A DNA stretch of 64,000 nucleotides from Erythroxylum novogranatense (taxonomy: Eukaryota > Streptophyta > Magnoliopsida > Malpighiales > Erythroxylaceae): positions 124,001 through 188,000 of the forward strand of contig JAIWQS010000080.1 of assembly GCA_029891385.1 (NCBI GenBank). Direction: 5' to 3'. Each line of letters starts with the position of its first letter. The stretch's first letter is position 1. Shown in pieces: positions 24,068-35,326 of this stretch. The notes beneath the pieces are model-generated. The model did no database searches. It was not told where the DNA came from and saw nothing but the letters and a program-made list of their open reading frames with translations. The position numbers were made by a program, and so were the translations under genes.

Positions 24068-25836
24068 CTAAACTCTCCTTCGTGATTTTAGTTTGATTTA
24101 ATGATAATTTAATTGATTTAAAGATCATCACCATGGCTCTTCCAAGTTTGTCATGGAGCTCTACCATCTATATCAGCTCATTGTTTTCTCTATTTTCTTT
24201 CAATATAGTCTTTTTGCATTTTTTGATCTATTAAACGGATGTTTGTTTTTTCACTGTTTCACGATTTGATAGTTTTTGATTGACTCTTATTTATGTTAGA
24301 TTTGTTACTATCTTTTGCTTACCTGCTTTCGAGTTATACTTTATGTTTGATGGTGATGGTTACACTTTGTTATTGCTTCTCTTTCTTAGTTATTCATTTT
24401 TTTTAGTTTGTTGAAATTCTAGGGTTTAAATCATGGTTTTTTATTTACCATTTTAGCTATATCCAGCAATTTGGGGCTTTTAGGTTTTGGTGAAGGTATT
24501 CTATGATTCTCTCTGTTCATTTAGGTACTTTGAAATCTAGGAAATGTAGAATAATGCAAAGTGTAGCTCCTTTCCCTTGCTTGGCTTTTTTGAAGGAATT
24601 GTTTGCAAAATTTTTTTTAAACTTTTTAAAAACTATGGACTGCAGTTTCTGTCTCTTGAAGTGATAGACATTGAGGTGTTCATACATTACTGCAGTGGTG
24701 TTAATCATAATAAAATTAAAAATTTGGGTTATGCTATTTTTAGCCTTTCAAGTCCACCACCAAGTCACTGTGCTTTAATCTTCACTTGTCCTCAACAGCT
24801 TCACTCTTCAAATATTAAATGTTGTATGGCTTTTTATCCCTGCTGGGCTTCATTGTTGATCTATTTAAAATGGTATAAGCAAGGATTGTTATGTTTTTGG
24901 GTTAAATGCTAGGCTAGTGCAGTTGGGCCTTGTATTTTTTTCTTTTAGATGAAGGTTTGATCCTAGTACAAGAAAGCCTCATCTTGTCTCTCTTACTAGC
25001 ATTTTTTTTGTAAGACACGGATGATGATGATGAAGGAGCACTGGATCTCTGTCAATCCTCTCACCCCTTTTTCTCATTAAGCTTATGCCCTCTTTTTTGA
25101 TAAGTTATGCAAACAGGTGGTTCTTTTTTTCGGATTGAATAATGTAAACGTTGCTCTCCCTCTTTCTTGGCGCTCTCATTCTCTCTTCCTTCTCCGTAGC
25201 CTCCTCTTTTCTAATATAGTCCTTGATTAACCGGTCTCTTCTGTTTTGGTGTTTTCTAGGTTTTATTGGGTTTTTGAAATTTGTGTTCTTTATGGTTTTT
25301 TGCTTTTGATATTATCTTCTTTGTTTGATTTAGTGTTTAATGCTTTTTAGGTTTAATTATGTTGATCTCTTTGCATATGATATTATTGGGTTTATGTCAA
25401 GATTGAATTTTTATGCTTAATGATCTTATGTTTCAGACGTTTTATGTTTCTACATTTTTTGTCAAAGTCAAGTTCTTTGATGCTCTATTACTTTCTTATC
25501 ATATGGGTATTGGTACTTTTCCATAGATAAAGAGATGATATATTTCGTTATATTTTAGTTTTAAAATATATTTTCTTTTAAAATTGAGTTATATTTTATT
25601 TATTATTTATTATTTATTTATGTATTTATTGTAATTTTATTTACATAATTATTTAGCGTGCTAGTTTTACTTATTTACTTTTTAACTTGCATCACTCTTT
25701 TATTGTCATATCTGCATGTGGGTCTAAGGTAAACAAACAACCTCTCTACTATATAGGAGTAAGGTTGTATACTATCGAACCTCCCTAGACCTCGCTTTAT
25801 TACGGGACTTCGGACTAGGGTTGATGATGGCAATGA
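24068..25836 (+). mobile_element. 1.77-kb insertion with an RTE/SINE-like 3' tail
   Basis: It lies between two copies of TGATGATGTT (24058-24067 and 25837-25846), and removing it restores a continuous Athila-like LTR of normal length. The body (24068-25700) has T-rich, intron-like composition and no credible ORF. The 3' end (about 25711-25836) resembles the tail module of plant TS/Au-type SINEs and RTE LINEs: CCTCTCTAC...GTAAGGTTGTATAC...ACCTCCC...GGGACTT, ending in a GATGATG repeat. The putative TSD is itself GATGATG-like, so the target-site claim is weaker than for the LTR insertions. Confidence 0.5.
25711..25836 (+). repeat. TS/Au SINE-like or RTE LINE-like tail module
   Basis: The ordered blocks CCTCTCTAC, GGAGTAAGGTTGTATAC, ACCTCCCTAGACCTC and ACGGGACTTCGGACTAGGGTTG, then (GATGATG), follow the layout I know from plant SINEs with RTE-type 3' ends. 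No Pol III A-box is evident just upstream, so this may be a LINE tail or a 5'-truncated SINE. Confidence 0.5.
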
Positions 25837-26518
25837 TGATGATGTTATTTGGATGAATGTTGTGATTTAATTACGTTGTTTCATAATTCGATAATAAATT
25901 GAGAAGATGATTTGAATGAAAATAATTAAATTGGATTAATGAGAGTTAGGCAATTTGATAGAAACTATAATAAATCATATTGGTAATTGTACAAAGAGAG
26001 ATCTCATGTGATTTTCCAATAGTTTATTGGAGTGCTTCAGATCTAATTAGGTTTTGGATAATTTGTGAAATGAGAGATTGCAAATTCCATAATCTGATTA
26101 GGGTTTATAATTGAGGGCTTAACGGTTATAACTCGAGAGAGAGTAATCAATCCTAGGATAGTCTAAAACCGACACTCCATTGACACATAATTGGCTAGGT
26201 TAACATTAATGATAAGTAAAATCTCCTTTCTTACAAATTAGTAAGTTCTTTAGGTTGATTTCTAATGTGATTGCATATTGCATATTGCTCAATTGTTAGT
26301 TCCTTTGTGTTTAATTTTTGACTTAAGTGGTTAAATTCAATTCTCGTGATTACCTTCTGTGCATTGTTTATTTTGAGTTTATATATTATCGGCCTTAGAT
26401 GTTAGGATTAGATTAGTCTTCCTCCTCATGGGATCAAAACCTCTTATAGTACAATTACGACCCGTACGTTTGCAATATTTGAGGGCTTATAAAATTTAAA
26501 GCTCGAATGACATAATCA

Positions 26519-26697
26519 AGTAAGAAAAAGTTCGTCAGAAAAGTAAATTTTCCACTTGAACATATACATCATGTATGATTCCTTTTAGAAGGTGAATGGA
26601 TTTATCTACCTTTTTTACCATTATCTTGGCTGGGACTATCTAACCGAATCCCAACTTTCGATATTAGGAATACAGCATCATGTTCATGCTAGCTCCC
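26519..26697 (-). pseudogene. Athila-like aspartic protease relic, downstream half
   Basis: On the minus strand this encodes the region just after the catalytic site: ASMNMMLYS...YRKLGFG, then DKSIHLLKGIIHDVYVQVENLLF, matching the Athila protease pattern (DRS-x-K-x-x-x-G-x-x-x-D-V-L-V-x-V). It has a stop and a frameshift. Its upstream half is at 31038 onward, beyond the solo LTR. To the left it is cut by the plus-strand Athila-like LTR, so RT and the rest of pol are missing. Confidence 0.7.
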
Positions 26698-29600
26698 TGT
26701 TGGGACCCGATCCGGGAACCAGATCCCAACCGAAAAATAGAAATGGATACGACGAATGAGGCGAAGTCCATAAAGACAAACAAAGCGAACGCGGAATTAA
26801 ATCGAACGCAAATCGAATACAGATCGCAAGCAAAGCAAACAAACGGATCAAATTGACCTGAAGCAAATTCCGACATCCGTAACAAATATGATAGACAACT
26901 TATCACGTTGGAAAAACTAAGACATTCCAAATTCGGTATAATTTTTTTTCTTTTTTCTTTTCTTTCTTTCTTTTTCTCATTTCTTACATCTTACACACTT
27001 TTATCATTTTTCATACAAATCATAAATCTCATCCAAACCATCTAATTCTTATTTTATTCTTTTCAACTTATTATCTCTCGAATTTCAAAGATAACGGCTG
27101 CCTTTCATAAAACCCAAAACCTGCAAGGGTTTAAAAACACTTCTAAAATTCTCACACAAAAACCAAAATCATCGGACTCTCCCGTCCGGAATCCAAACAC
27201 CAACAAACGCAAATCTATACCTAACACTTCCATAATTCTCAATCAACCAACACAAACAATCTCATTATCCATATCCAAATCGCAATCATCACATTTCTAA
27301 TCAATATACAATCCCTATTTATAACCAATTACATACATAATTCACAACCCTACACAAACTCATAAATCATCTCATCCATAGCCAAATCAACAACCATATC
27401 TCAATTCCATAAACAATGTCAGAAATCAATCCAAAACCTAACCAATTATAATCATAAAATCAATATCCAAGTCTCAAATTCATATACATCCCGTAATAAA
27501 TGCTTGATATACACAAAAGGCAAATCAAGCCAAAAACAATATTAATAGCCAAATCTCAAGTTACACAAAAATACAAATGCTGTAAAATCCAAGTTGACGC
27601 TCTTTCATCCGATCTCCTGCTCGAATACCTGGAGATTGGGGGATGAAAGGGGGGTGAGCTCGACGGCTCAATGGATAACACATTTATAAATTGAAAAATA
27701 AGCAAAAATCATTTTTCATAAGCTTTTGCCAAAAGGCTTAATTTTCAAACTTTGCAACTTTTCAAACATTTCAACTTTTCAAACATTTCAACTTTTCAAA
27801 TATTTTCCTCAAACCTTTTAATTTTTTTTCAAACTTTTCATAATAAATTCCATTGTTCATTTCTCAATTGTCTCCTATTTTTCATAAGCATGAATGCACA
27901 CATAAAAGCACAAATCACAAAAATCACAAATCAAACACGTAAAACATAACAAACGGTTTGGGTCGGTCCAAAAATGGAATGTACTGCACATTCCCGCAAA
28001 GCGGTCCTGTGCAGCCGTAAACAGAACGTATTACACTTTCCCGTATAGCGGTCTAGTGTAGCCGTGAAGGGAGTCCGAAATCGAAACTCTAGTGCCTCTA
28101 GCGGGCGGCCGGGAGAAGGCTTAAATTTTCAAATAGAGACAGTGCACTGACTCATATGAGGGACCTAACCAAACCCACTTATCACATATTTCATACATAC
28201 AAATCAAATTGCCCGAAGGCATATTTCAAAAATCTTAGCATTCATATCGAACACATCAAACAATAGGCCATTCACAAATTTTCATAATGCTCGTAACAAT
28301 TCACATTACAATCCAACATCACAAAAGATGTAGTCATTGTGGCAATTACACAAAGTCATAACACAAATGAACATTCATTCTTTCAAATAATGAAGTCCTT
28401 AATTTCTCAAATTATTCAAAACTTTAGAATGATAATGAATCCCATAATTATAGCAATTTCTCAACATCATAGCAAAAGCCTTGAATTTAATCTTTCAAAA
28501 TCAATAATTTCAACAATTTGCATAATTATCAAAATTAACTATAGGAAACTCATAATCATCATATTTCCAAGCTTTCTAAAGCAAGAATTTCTAAAATGTC
28601 CAATTCTCAAAATTTACCTAAACCCTAACTCACATAAATCCAAAATTAAATCAATTTATCATGAAATCTCCCAAAATAAATCATGGAATTAACAAACCAA
28701 TATCCTTTTACATGTTTTTAAACCAAGAACTCATCAAAAATCACACATCAAAATTTTGACCTTACCTCATTCTTCACTGAAATCCAAAATTTCTTGGCTT
28801 GGAAGGAAGCTCTTGTGCTCCTCTATCGTTTTCTCTCTTGGAACAACCTCAAAATCTTGCTCTAAGACTCATAAAAATCAAAAACTTCCTTACTCTTCTT
28901 CTTCCTCCAACACCACCGAAAGCCTCTGTTTTCATTCTTCTTTTATTTCTCCTCTTTAAGCCTAAGTGTCGTAAGTGACTTCTCAAAAACGACAGCCATT
29001 CCTTTTATAAGTTGCCATGTCATTTAAATAAAAGATAAATGACCAAAATGCCCTCGCACTTTACTTTAAGTCATGCTTACTTTGGATCGATTCGACTATC
29101 AATTTGAAGGAATTTGTCAAAACTTCCTTCAGAGAAATGTTCCTCTATGACTTAATTTCATAATTCCACAAGAATCATCCAATTTGGAGCACTACATCAA
29201 AAGTTATGCGCAAAACATTTCAGATATGTCTTATGCTAGAACATTTTCCAGCACGTTATTTCTATCCAGAAATTTACATTCTTAATCATAAAATTGAAAC
29301 TTGATGTCTTCATAAAGATTGTATCCCTATGTATTTAGTTTAATCTAAAACAAGAATCACCTCAATTAGATTACTGTAACAAAAGTTATGGCCAAAATAC
29401 TGTCAGATGTTCTCTCATCCAAGACTGCACATTAGTCCGAACTTCAATTCAGAAATTGAAAGCCTTAGGGGCAAAATTGACATTTCATTTCTTCATATGA
29501 TTTGTAGCCCCATGTCTTAATTTTATTTTTCCATAAGAATAACTTCAATCAGATCTCCACAGATCAAGAATTGCTCAAAATACTAATCCATGTTCAGAAA

Positions 29601-31032
29601 TTTCCCAACTACTTTGATTAAATTAATCATCCTCAATTTAGTCTCATAAAATCACAAATTTTCCCTGAAGATGTAATTAATTGTCTTAGGAATCTAACAC
29701 TTTGAAAACCAAGTCGATCGGATATTAAATGAAAAAGTTATAAGAAAAAGAACGAGAGGAGGACATTTAGCGATTAGGCGTGGGCACGTCTAACAAACTT
29801 AGAGACTAGATGTGGCCACGTCTAAGGATGAAATCTGAATCTGCAGGAAACTTTCAGAATTTTCAAATCATATCTTTTTCTCCCGAACTCCAAAATTAAC
29901 AAATTTGGTATCAATAGAAAGCTTAAAGGACTTTCTACAACTTCCATGTAGAACTCCACAACTAATTCAGTCTCTAATGTGGTCAAATATCTAATCAAAG
30001 ATCCTGTCCAAATGAATATGTCCTAAACCATAACTCAACTTTGAAAAATTCTATCTTTCAACTGCAAAGTCCAAACATATCATATTTTATATCAATGAAA
30101 AGATTAGAAAGTCACCTACAACTTTCATGAAGGACATAAAAATTAATTTTACCTCTAAGGAAGTCAATTTTCCAATCAAAAGTTCTGTCCTCTGATGATC
30201 ATGCTAGAACCATAGTAGAAACTTGTAAATATCATAACTTATTATTCCATGATCCAATGATTCTATATTTTATATCAAAATAAAGATCAAATCAAAATAT
30301 TCAACTTTCATGCAGAACTTAACGGCTAATTCAACCTTGAACTAGGTCAATTTCTCAGTCAAAGATTCTGCCATAACTTAGGTCAACCTATAACACATCC
30401 CAACTTCCAAAAATCATATCTTTCAATTCTCACATCATCTAATTTCATATTATACATCATTTTTAAGCTTGGAAAATCTTCTATAATTTTCAAGAAGACC
30501 ACTTCACTCAATTCAGACCTTATCAATCCGGCGATTTGTCTCAAAGCACAACATGTACAAAACTACACTTAAAAACACTTAAAAGCATTTTCAAAGTCAA
30601 AGTAAAATAACCTTAACTTTGACTGACCATAACTTTCACTCTCGATATCGAAAAATAACAAACTTTATGGCGACGGAAAGCTCTCAACATAAGCTATAAG
30701 TTCCCTGAAGATCATTTTCTCAAATTTTGCCTCAAACAAAAAGTTAACTCTCAAGTCAACTTTTTATCACCAAAAGTCAACTTTCTTAATTCTTTACATT
30801 TTCACACTTTTTTTCTTTTTTTCTTGATTTTAAACTTAATTTGCAATAAACTAATTCACTTTAACTTTTATAACCCATACAAATCTAATTCTCAAAGTCA
30901 TCAAAATCTTTCCATTCTTTTTCTCATCAATTTCTTAAAATATAAACACATCTATTACAAAATTTGTATACAACCATACTTATTTCATAATTTTTATATT
31001 TCTAATTTTCACTCAAAAATCGGGGTCCAACA
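26698..31032 (-). repeat. Solo LTR, family A copy 2 (4335 bp, perfect TSD)
   Basis: TGTTGGGACCCG at 26698 to GGGGTCCAACA at 31032, the inverted version of the ends at 47459-51896. CTCCC flanks both sides (26693-26697 and 31033-31037). It contains the conserved box (about 27625-27710), a GA-rich/CTTC stretch (about 28890-28950), reiterated modules (about 29400-30800) and a short GC-richer motif with GTGGGCACGTCTAA (about 29785-29825). No coding content and no internal region. The TSD lies within codons for the Asp-Leu-Gly-Ala-Ser protease motif. Confidence 0.93.
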
Positions 31033-31037
31033 CTCCC

Positions 31038-31150
31038 AAATCGGCAAAGGCTCTCTCTATTTTGTCAGCCTTAATAATGTAGGGGGATATAAAAATCCCC
31101 TTGATCCTCCTTATTTGGTGGTATCGTCAATTTCTTTTTTTTCCTCCAAT
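31038..31150 (-). pseudogene. Athila-like protease relic, upstream half with the DLG part of the active site
   Basis: The minus strand encodes a YIPLHY-like segment followed by ADLG at the insertion edge. With 26697 leftward this makes the DLGAS active-site motif used by Athila/Tat proteases in place of D-S/T-G. Stops are present. Confidence 0.65.
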
Positions 31151-32389
31151 TCTTTTTCCACCTTTCTTTTTATTGATTCCATCAGTGTAAGCCATGCTTC
31201 CAGTTGCTTGACTTTGTATACAACTTCATTCAACTCAGATTCCGTAGATTTCCTCATGGCTTTGATCGGGAATGGAATTAGAGGTTGTTACTTTTTCATC
31301 TAAGGCAAATTGTACCTTGCTAGTGGAGAGCCTTCCTTATTCTCTTGCACCTCTAGCTTCCCTTTGTACCTAAATGGGTTTGACTTCCGTTGTTCTAAAA
31401 TGGGGTAGGTTTATGCATCTGGGTTGTTTGTAATTCTGGTTTACTTCAAAAAACATTATTATTAACCTTATTCTTGTCCTTCCCTTCACTGTCTTTAGCT
31501 TAGTGCAATTCCTACTCAGGAGCTTGTGTAACAACTATGATTCGTTCTTTTGGAATAAACTCAGTGTTACTTAGAAGGGTTGCTACATTTTGGGTTGCTA
31601 TTGCTTCTACCAATTGACTTACTTGGACCTACAGGTTATGTATTTAGGAGGCTTGATTATTTGTAACTTGCTAGAACTTTCCTTTAAGCCTTTTATGTGC
31701 ATCCTCCATACCTCCAATTTTATCTAAAATTTTGTCTAGTTTGGATTTCATCGAACTTAGTTTGTCTTACTGGAAGCTTGATGGTCCTTGAGGTTTGAAC
31801 TGTCCTCTAATGTTGTTTGACTAAGAGAAGTTGGGTGATTTTTCCATCCAGGGTTTTATGTGTTAGAGTAGGGATTGTTTCCCCCTCCTCGATCATATTG
31901 GGTTCTATACGCAATCTACTGTATCATAATCCATCTGCTTATAGAGCTCACACTTCAGCTGAACAACTTTTATTGTATTTGAGGATGAAGCATTCATGTT
32001 GTTCAACTGTCGAGTTAAGTTATCAATTTTAGTCTGCATTTAAATTATCGATTTTAGCCTCCATTTTTGTCATTTTATCGACAGCTATAACTCCTTTTTT
32101 CTCACAAAGAGTTTCGGGTTATCTACTCTACTCATTCATCCCTAAATAACTATTACTCGCCATTTCTTTTAACAACATTTCTGCTTCATCTACCATCATT
32201 CTTATAAGTGATCCTCCTAAAGTTGCATCAATTGTGCCTCTTGTATATAAGGTTACTCCATTATAGATCATTTTGCAAAAGAAATTCTTTAGGTAGGTTA
32301 TGGTATGGACATTTTCTTTGCAAGTCTTTGTATCGTTCCCACGCTTCATAAATCGATTCCCCATCTCCCTGTTGAAATTTAAAGTCATT
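31150..32389 (-). pseudogene. Athila-like gag relic
   Basis: From 32389 leftward on the minus strand: FKFQQGDGESIYEAWERYKDL...KCPYHNLP (about 32385-32300), then after a frame break FCKMIYNGV...IDATLGGSL...EAEMLLKEMASN (about 32290-32150). This is the signature gag segment of Athila/Tat elements. The following ~1 kb (to about 31150) is the gag C-terminus and gag-protease linker, with LVEAIATQNVATLLSN still legible near 31620-31560, but full of stops. The gene belongs to an older minus-strand element that the plus-strand Athila-like element and the solo LTR A later interrupted. Confidence 0.75.
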
Positions 32390-34540
32390 TATAAAACACA
32401 AGGCAATCAAAAGTTAACTTATAAAATCATAAAGCGTATCTACATAAACATAGTTCATGAGCCACTAGACCATAAAAGTACAAAATAGGAAACTACCCAC
32501 GTGCAGTAATACCCCGAATATGTCAAAAGATCGCATGATCCACTCAGAGCTTCAAACCCACTAAATTAACTTGCATGATTGGAAATCGAAGGGGGTGAGT
32601 ACACTATGTACTCAGTGAGCAGGAAAGAAATATATCACAAATAGAATTCGATTTATACAAGACGGTGTAGATAACCAATGAAGTGAATATATCTACCTAT
32701 GACTCAACATATACTGGTTAGGAACTATATAGGCCTAGCCTATTAACTCACTCATCCGATGAACATAGGTTCCAGTTCTTGTACACAAAAGCATAAAAAC
32801 ATCATATGTATAAATCAAATATCGATAGGAAAAACAATATTAGGATAAGCCAAAACAATTATGTGTGACACCACTAGTTGGCCAAACTAATGTGCACACC
32901 TATCTATTATTGGTGTTGACTCGACTTTCATCTATGGTGAGTCCGGACTACAATCAACAAGAGCATCATAACCATAGGTGATGACCTCGTCGGTGTCCAG
33001 GTCCTAGATGTGGAATCACTCGCGAGTCCCATAGAAAGGTATCGATACGACGACTTGACTTTTATATACTAGCGTCAAAGATAAGACGGTCGCTTAATAA
33101 GTTATGCCTAACACACGATTGGCCAATCATTTGCTCCCCAATCACAAAAGAAATCATGTCCAATTATTAAGTATAAAATTAAGTAAGGCACCATACCTTT
33201 ATTTATTGGTCCAACCGATAAAATAAAACTGAGCCATGGCTCTAAGCCAAAAAAAGAACAAAAACATACAACATACATGACTCGATTATGTATATGTAAA
33301 TTCCAAAACATTATTTTATAAAATAAAAGCCATCTTTTGTACTCCAAATGCAAAGTTGCTCAAAATTGTAGTTTTAGAAAATAAAACGTTGTTCGTTACA
33401 TTTCAAGTTCAGGTTGGTGGAAAACAATATCATTTCTCAAAATACATAATAAAAACATCAGCTGCACTCCAATTGCAAAGAGTTAAAAGCAATTTCATTT
33501 ATTAAATACTTAAGCATATTAACATCCATCTGAAATTCAAGTCTACCATACATTGCCTAGGTTCAAAATTCACATACAAGTCATCATGCTTGTCTTAGGA
33601 TGTTCTAATCCTATTTGAGAAATATGGTCTTTCCAACTCACCTCAATGAAGATGTACACTCTCTTAGTTTCAACAATCCTCGGTATGAGCTCCTTGATTC
33701 ACAACTCGAGCCTTTATACATAAAAAGGTATCGATGAAAATATTACTTAAACATAAATTTCATATTTATACACCATCACATTAAACTTCTCTTTTGCATT
33801 TTCTAAGGATTTAATGCCTTTAATCCAAACTTACTCAGTTCATAACATAATAAGTACATCTTTATCCAAGCGTATTAAGCTATTATCCATCAATCTAAGC
33901 AACAATTCAAGTTCACTTTAAGTTGACATCAAAGTGTTTTCCAATGCACACCATCAAAATCCTTAAATCCTAATTCAAGTTCACTTAGACATTTTATCAA
34001 ACACCTAAAGGCATAAACTTGAAAACCTCCTTCTAATGTACTTCTACCTCATTTTCCATCATCAATTCACCTCATACATACATAATTAACATCATAGAGT
34101 TCATTTAAATCATCAATTTCAAAAGATATTCAAAATTTCACAAACTTTCACCAAAAGGGGTCAATTTTGGTTTTGATTTAAAGAACCCTCTCCATGACAC
34201 ATTTCATTCTTCTAAACCATGTTTCATTTATATTTAAGCATGGAGAAAAACATATCTTAACACCAAACTAAAAATCATAATGTAGAGAGAGATGAGACAA
34301 AATTTACCTAAACCTTCCTTTAGTGATATCTTCAAATCCTTTGAGAATTTCTCAAACCTAATGATAGATTTGAGTTCCTTGACCCCAAATTAGCTTAGAA
34401 CACCTTGGTTGGAGTTGAAAAATCAAAAAGAAGGGTAAAATTTGAGTGATGGCTGAAACTTCCCTTTTCTCCTTCTCTTTTCTCCTTTCTTCTCCTTTCT
34501 TTTAATTAAAACAAAATGTCTTAAGGTTCCGTGAAAGGTC
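32390..34540 (-). repeat. Degraded gypsy-type LTR (family C), minus orientation
   Basis: The gag relic stops at 32389 and AT-rich noncoding sequence starts with TATAAAACAC, comparable to the inverted right end of family D (TATAACAC). Features that place it with gypsy LTRs are a GTGAGTACACTATGTACTCAGTGAGC block (32595-32622) matching the CACTCACTGAG block of D, and a pyrimidine-rich stretch at about 34455-34500 equivalent to the GA-rich stretch of LTRs A and B. It is only ~2.15 kb with no clear other terminus, so it is truncated or highly diverged. No coding content. Confidence 0.5.
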
Positions 34541-34819
34541 AGTGCCTGTGCTCACCAACTACAAACGAAGGGTCGTTTAGGTGTAGGTTTCATCGATTAA
34601 AATCATCGCCATGGATGAAACGTTCCAACTCTATGCCTCTGAGCATTACGTTGGTGATGGTGCGTGGGATCGTGTGAAAACTCATAGATGTAGTTAATTT
34701 GGAAGTGTGAGGAATGTGTGGCTTTTTATGTGTTTAGTTCATTTTTTGGAGTTGTGCCTGGGGGAGACAGTATCCAGTTCGATTGTTACTCCCCAGATGC
34801 GCAAGAGACCAGCCGCTGG
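34541..34819. other. Unclassified spacer left of element D
   Basis: I see no coding frame or known repeat here. It may be the distal part of LTR C. The last five bases (GCTGG) should be the left TSD of D, but no matching right copy is clear. Confidence 0.4.
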
Positions 34820-35302
34820 TGTAACATTCCATCACCGATGGAAAGGGTAGAATAGTAATTTGGAACTGGTTATGAGTGTTTAGAATTGTCTTGGTATGTT
34901 CATGCATACTCATACTTGTAAATAGTGATTTTTGCACATGTAAATGACTGTACATGCATTCATGACATTTTAAGCATCTTGTGAATAAATGTGTTTGTTA
35001 AAAGAAATGATTTTGTGTGTGAAAAATTAATTGGAGAGGTTAATTGGGTTTGAGATTTTTAGTAAATTTTAGAAATTTTTTTGGGAAAATTTTTGGGAAA
35101 TTTTTTCGGACTAGGAAAAATGCCAAGTGGCTGGCTGATTGTGTACCGGTAGTGGAAATGGCTGCCCAATGACCTTGAAAATTTAGATAAATGATGATAG
35201 GACTTATTAATTTTTAAGCCATCAGAATTTGACGAGAAATTGGAGTAGAAATTGGAACCGAATTGGAAAGGAAATAAGAGAGAGTATAAGAAGGTGACAT
35301 GT

Positions 35303-35326
35303 GGCAAGTGACACTTGTCACTTGCC
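35303..35326. other. Inverted repeat (10-bp stem, 4-nt loop) in D 5' LTR
   Basis: GGCAAGTGAC-actt-GTCACTTGCC is perfectly self-complementary and lies just upstream of the TATA-like box. The 3' LTR copy (about 46785-46810) has the same structure with a few-base interruption. Confidence 0.75.

Larger units (their letters stand above)
21174..26518 (+). repeat. Athila-like 3' LTR, split by two insertions
   Basis: It starts TGATAAGCG directly after a polypurine tract. Its 3' part has an internal stretch with a tandem of GAGAGAG-rich leader (about 23860-23890) and an AACTCGAGAGAGAG segment (about 26130), both usual in Athila LTRs. It ends near ...CATAATCA at 26518. Subtracting the solo LTR with its TSD (2076 bp) and the 24068-25846 insertion (1779 bp) leaves about 1490 bp, a normal Athila LTR size. 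The right edge is approximate. It abuts the minus-strand protease relic, so this element inserted into that older one. Confidence 0.65.

Noticed and set aside
24577..24912. 111-codon plus-strand open frame in the 1.77-kb insertion
   Set aside because: Phe/Cys/Leu-rich with no recognisable motif. Surrounding composition is intron-like, so I did not call it a gene.
28339..28692. 117-codon plus-strand open frame in the solo LTR
   Set aside because: Ile/Asn/Ser-rich frame in inverted LTR A. The matching region in the other two copies is not open.
30824..31303. Plus-strand 159-codon open frame
   Set aside because: It spans the edge of the solo LTR A and the antisense of a gag relic. Asn/Ile/Ser/Leu-rich composition typical of AT-rich chance frames.
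34815..34819. GCTGG as TSD of element D
   Set aside because: No matching GCTGG found at the right end, which is itself unclear, so the duplication is not claimed.
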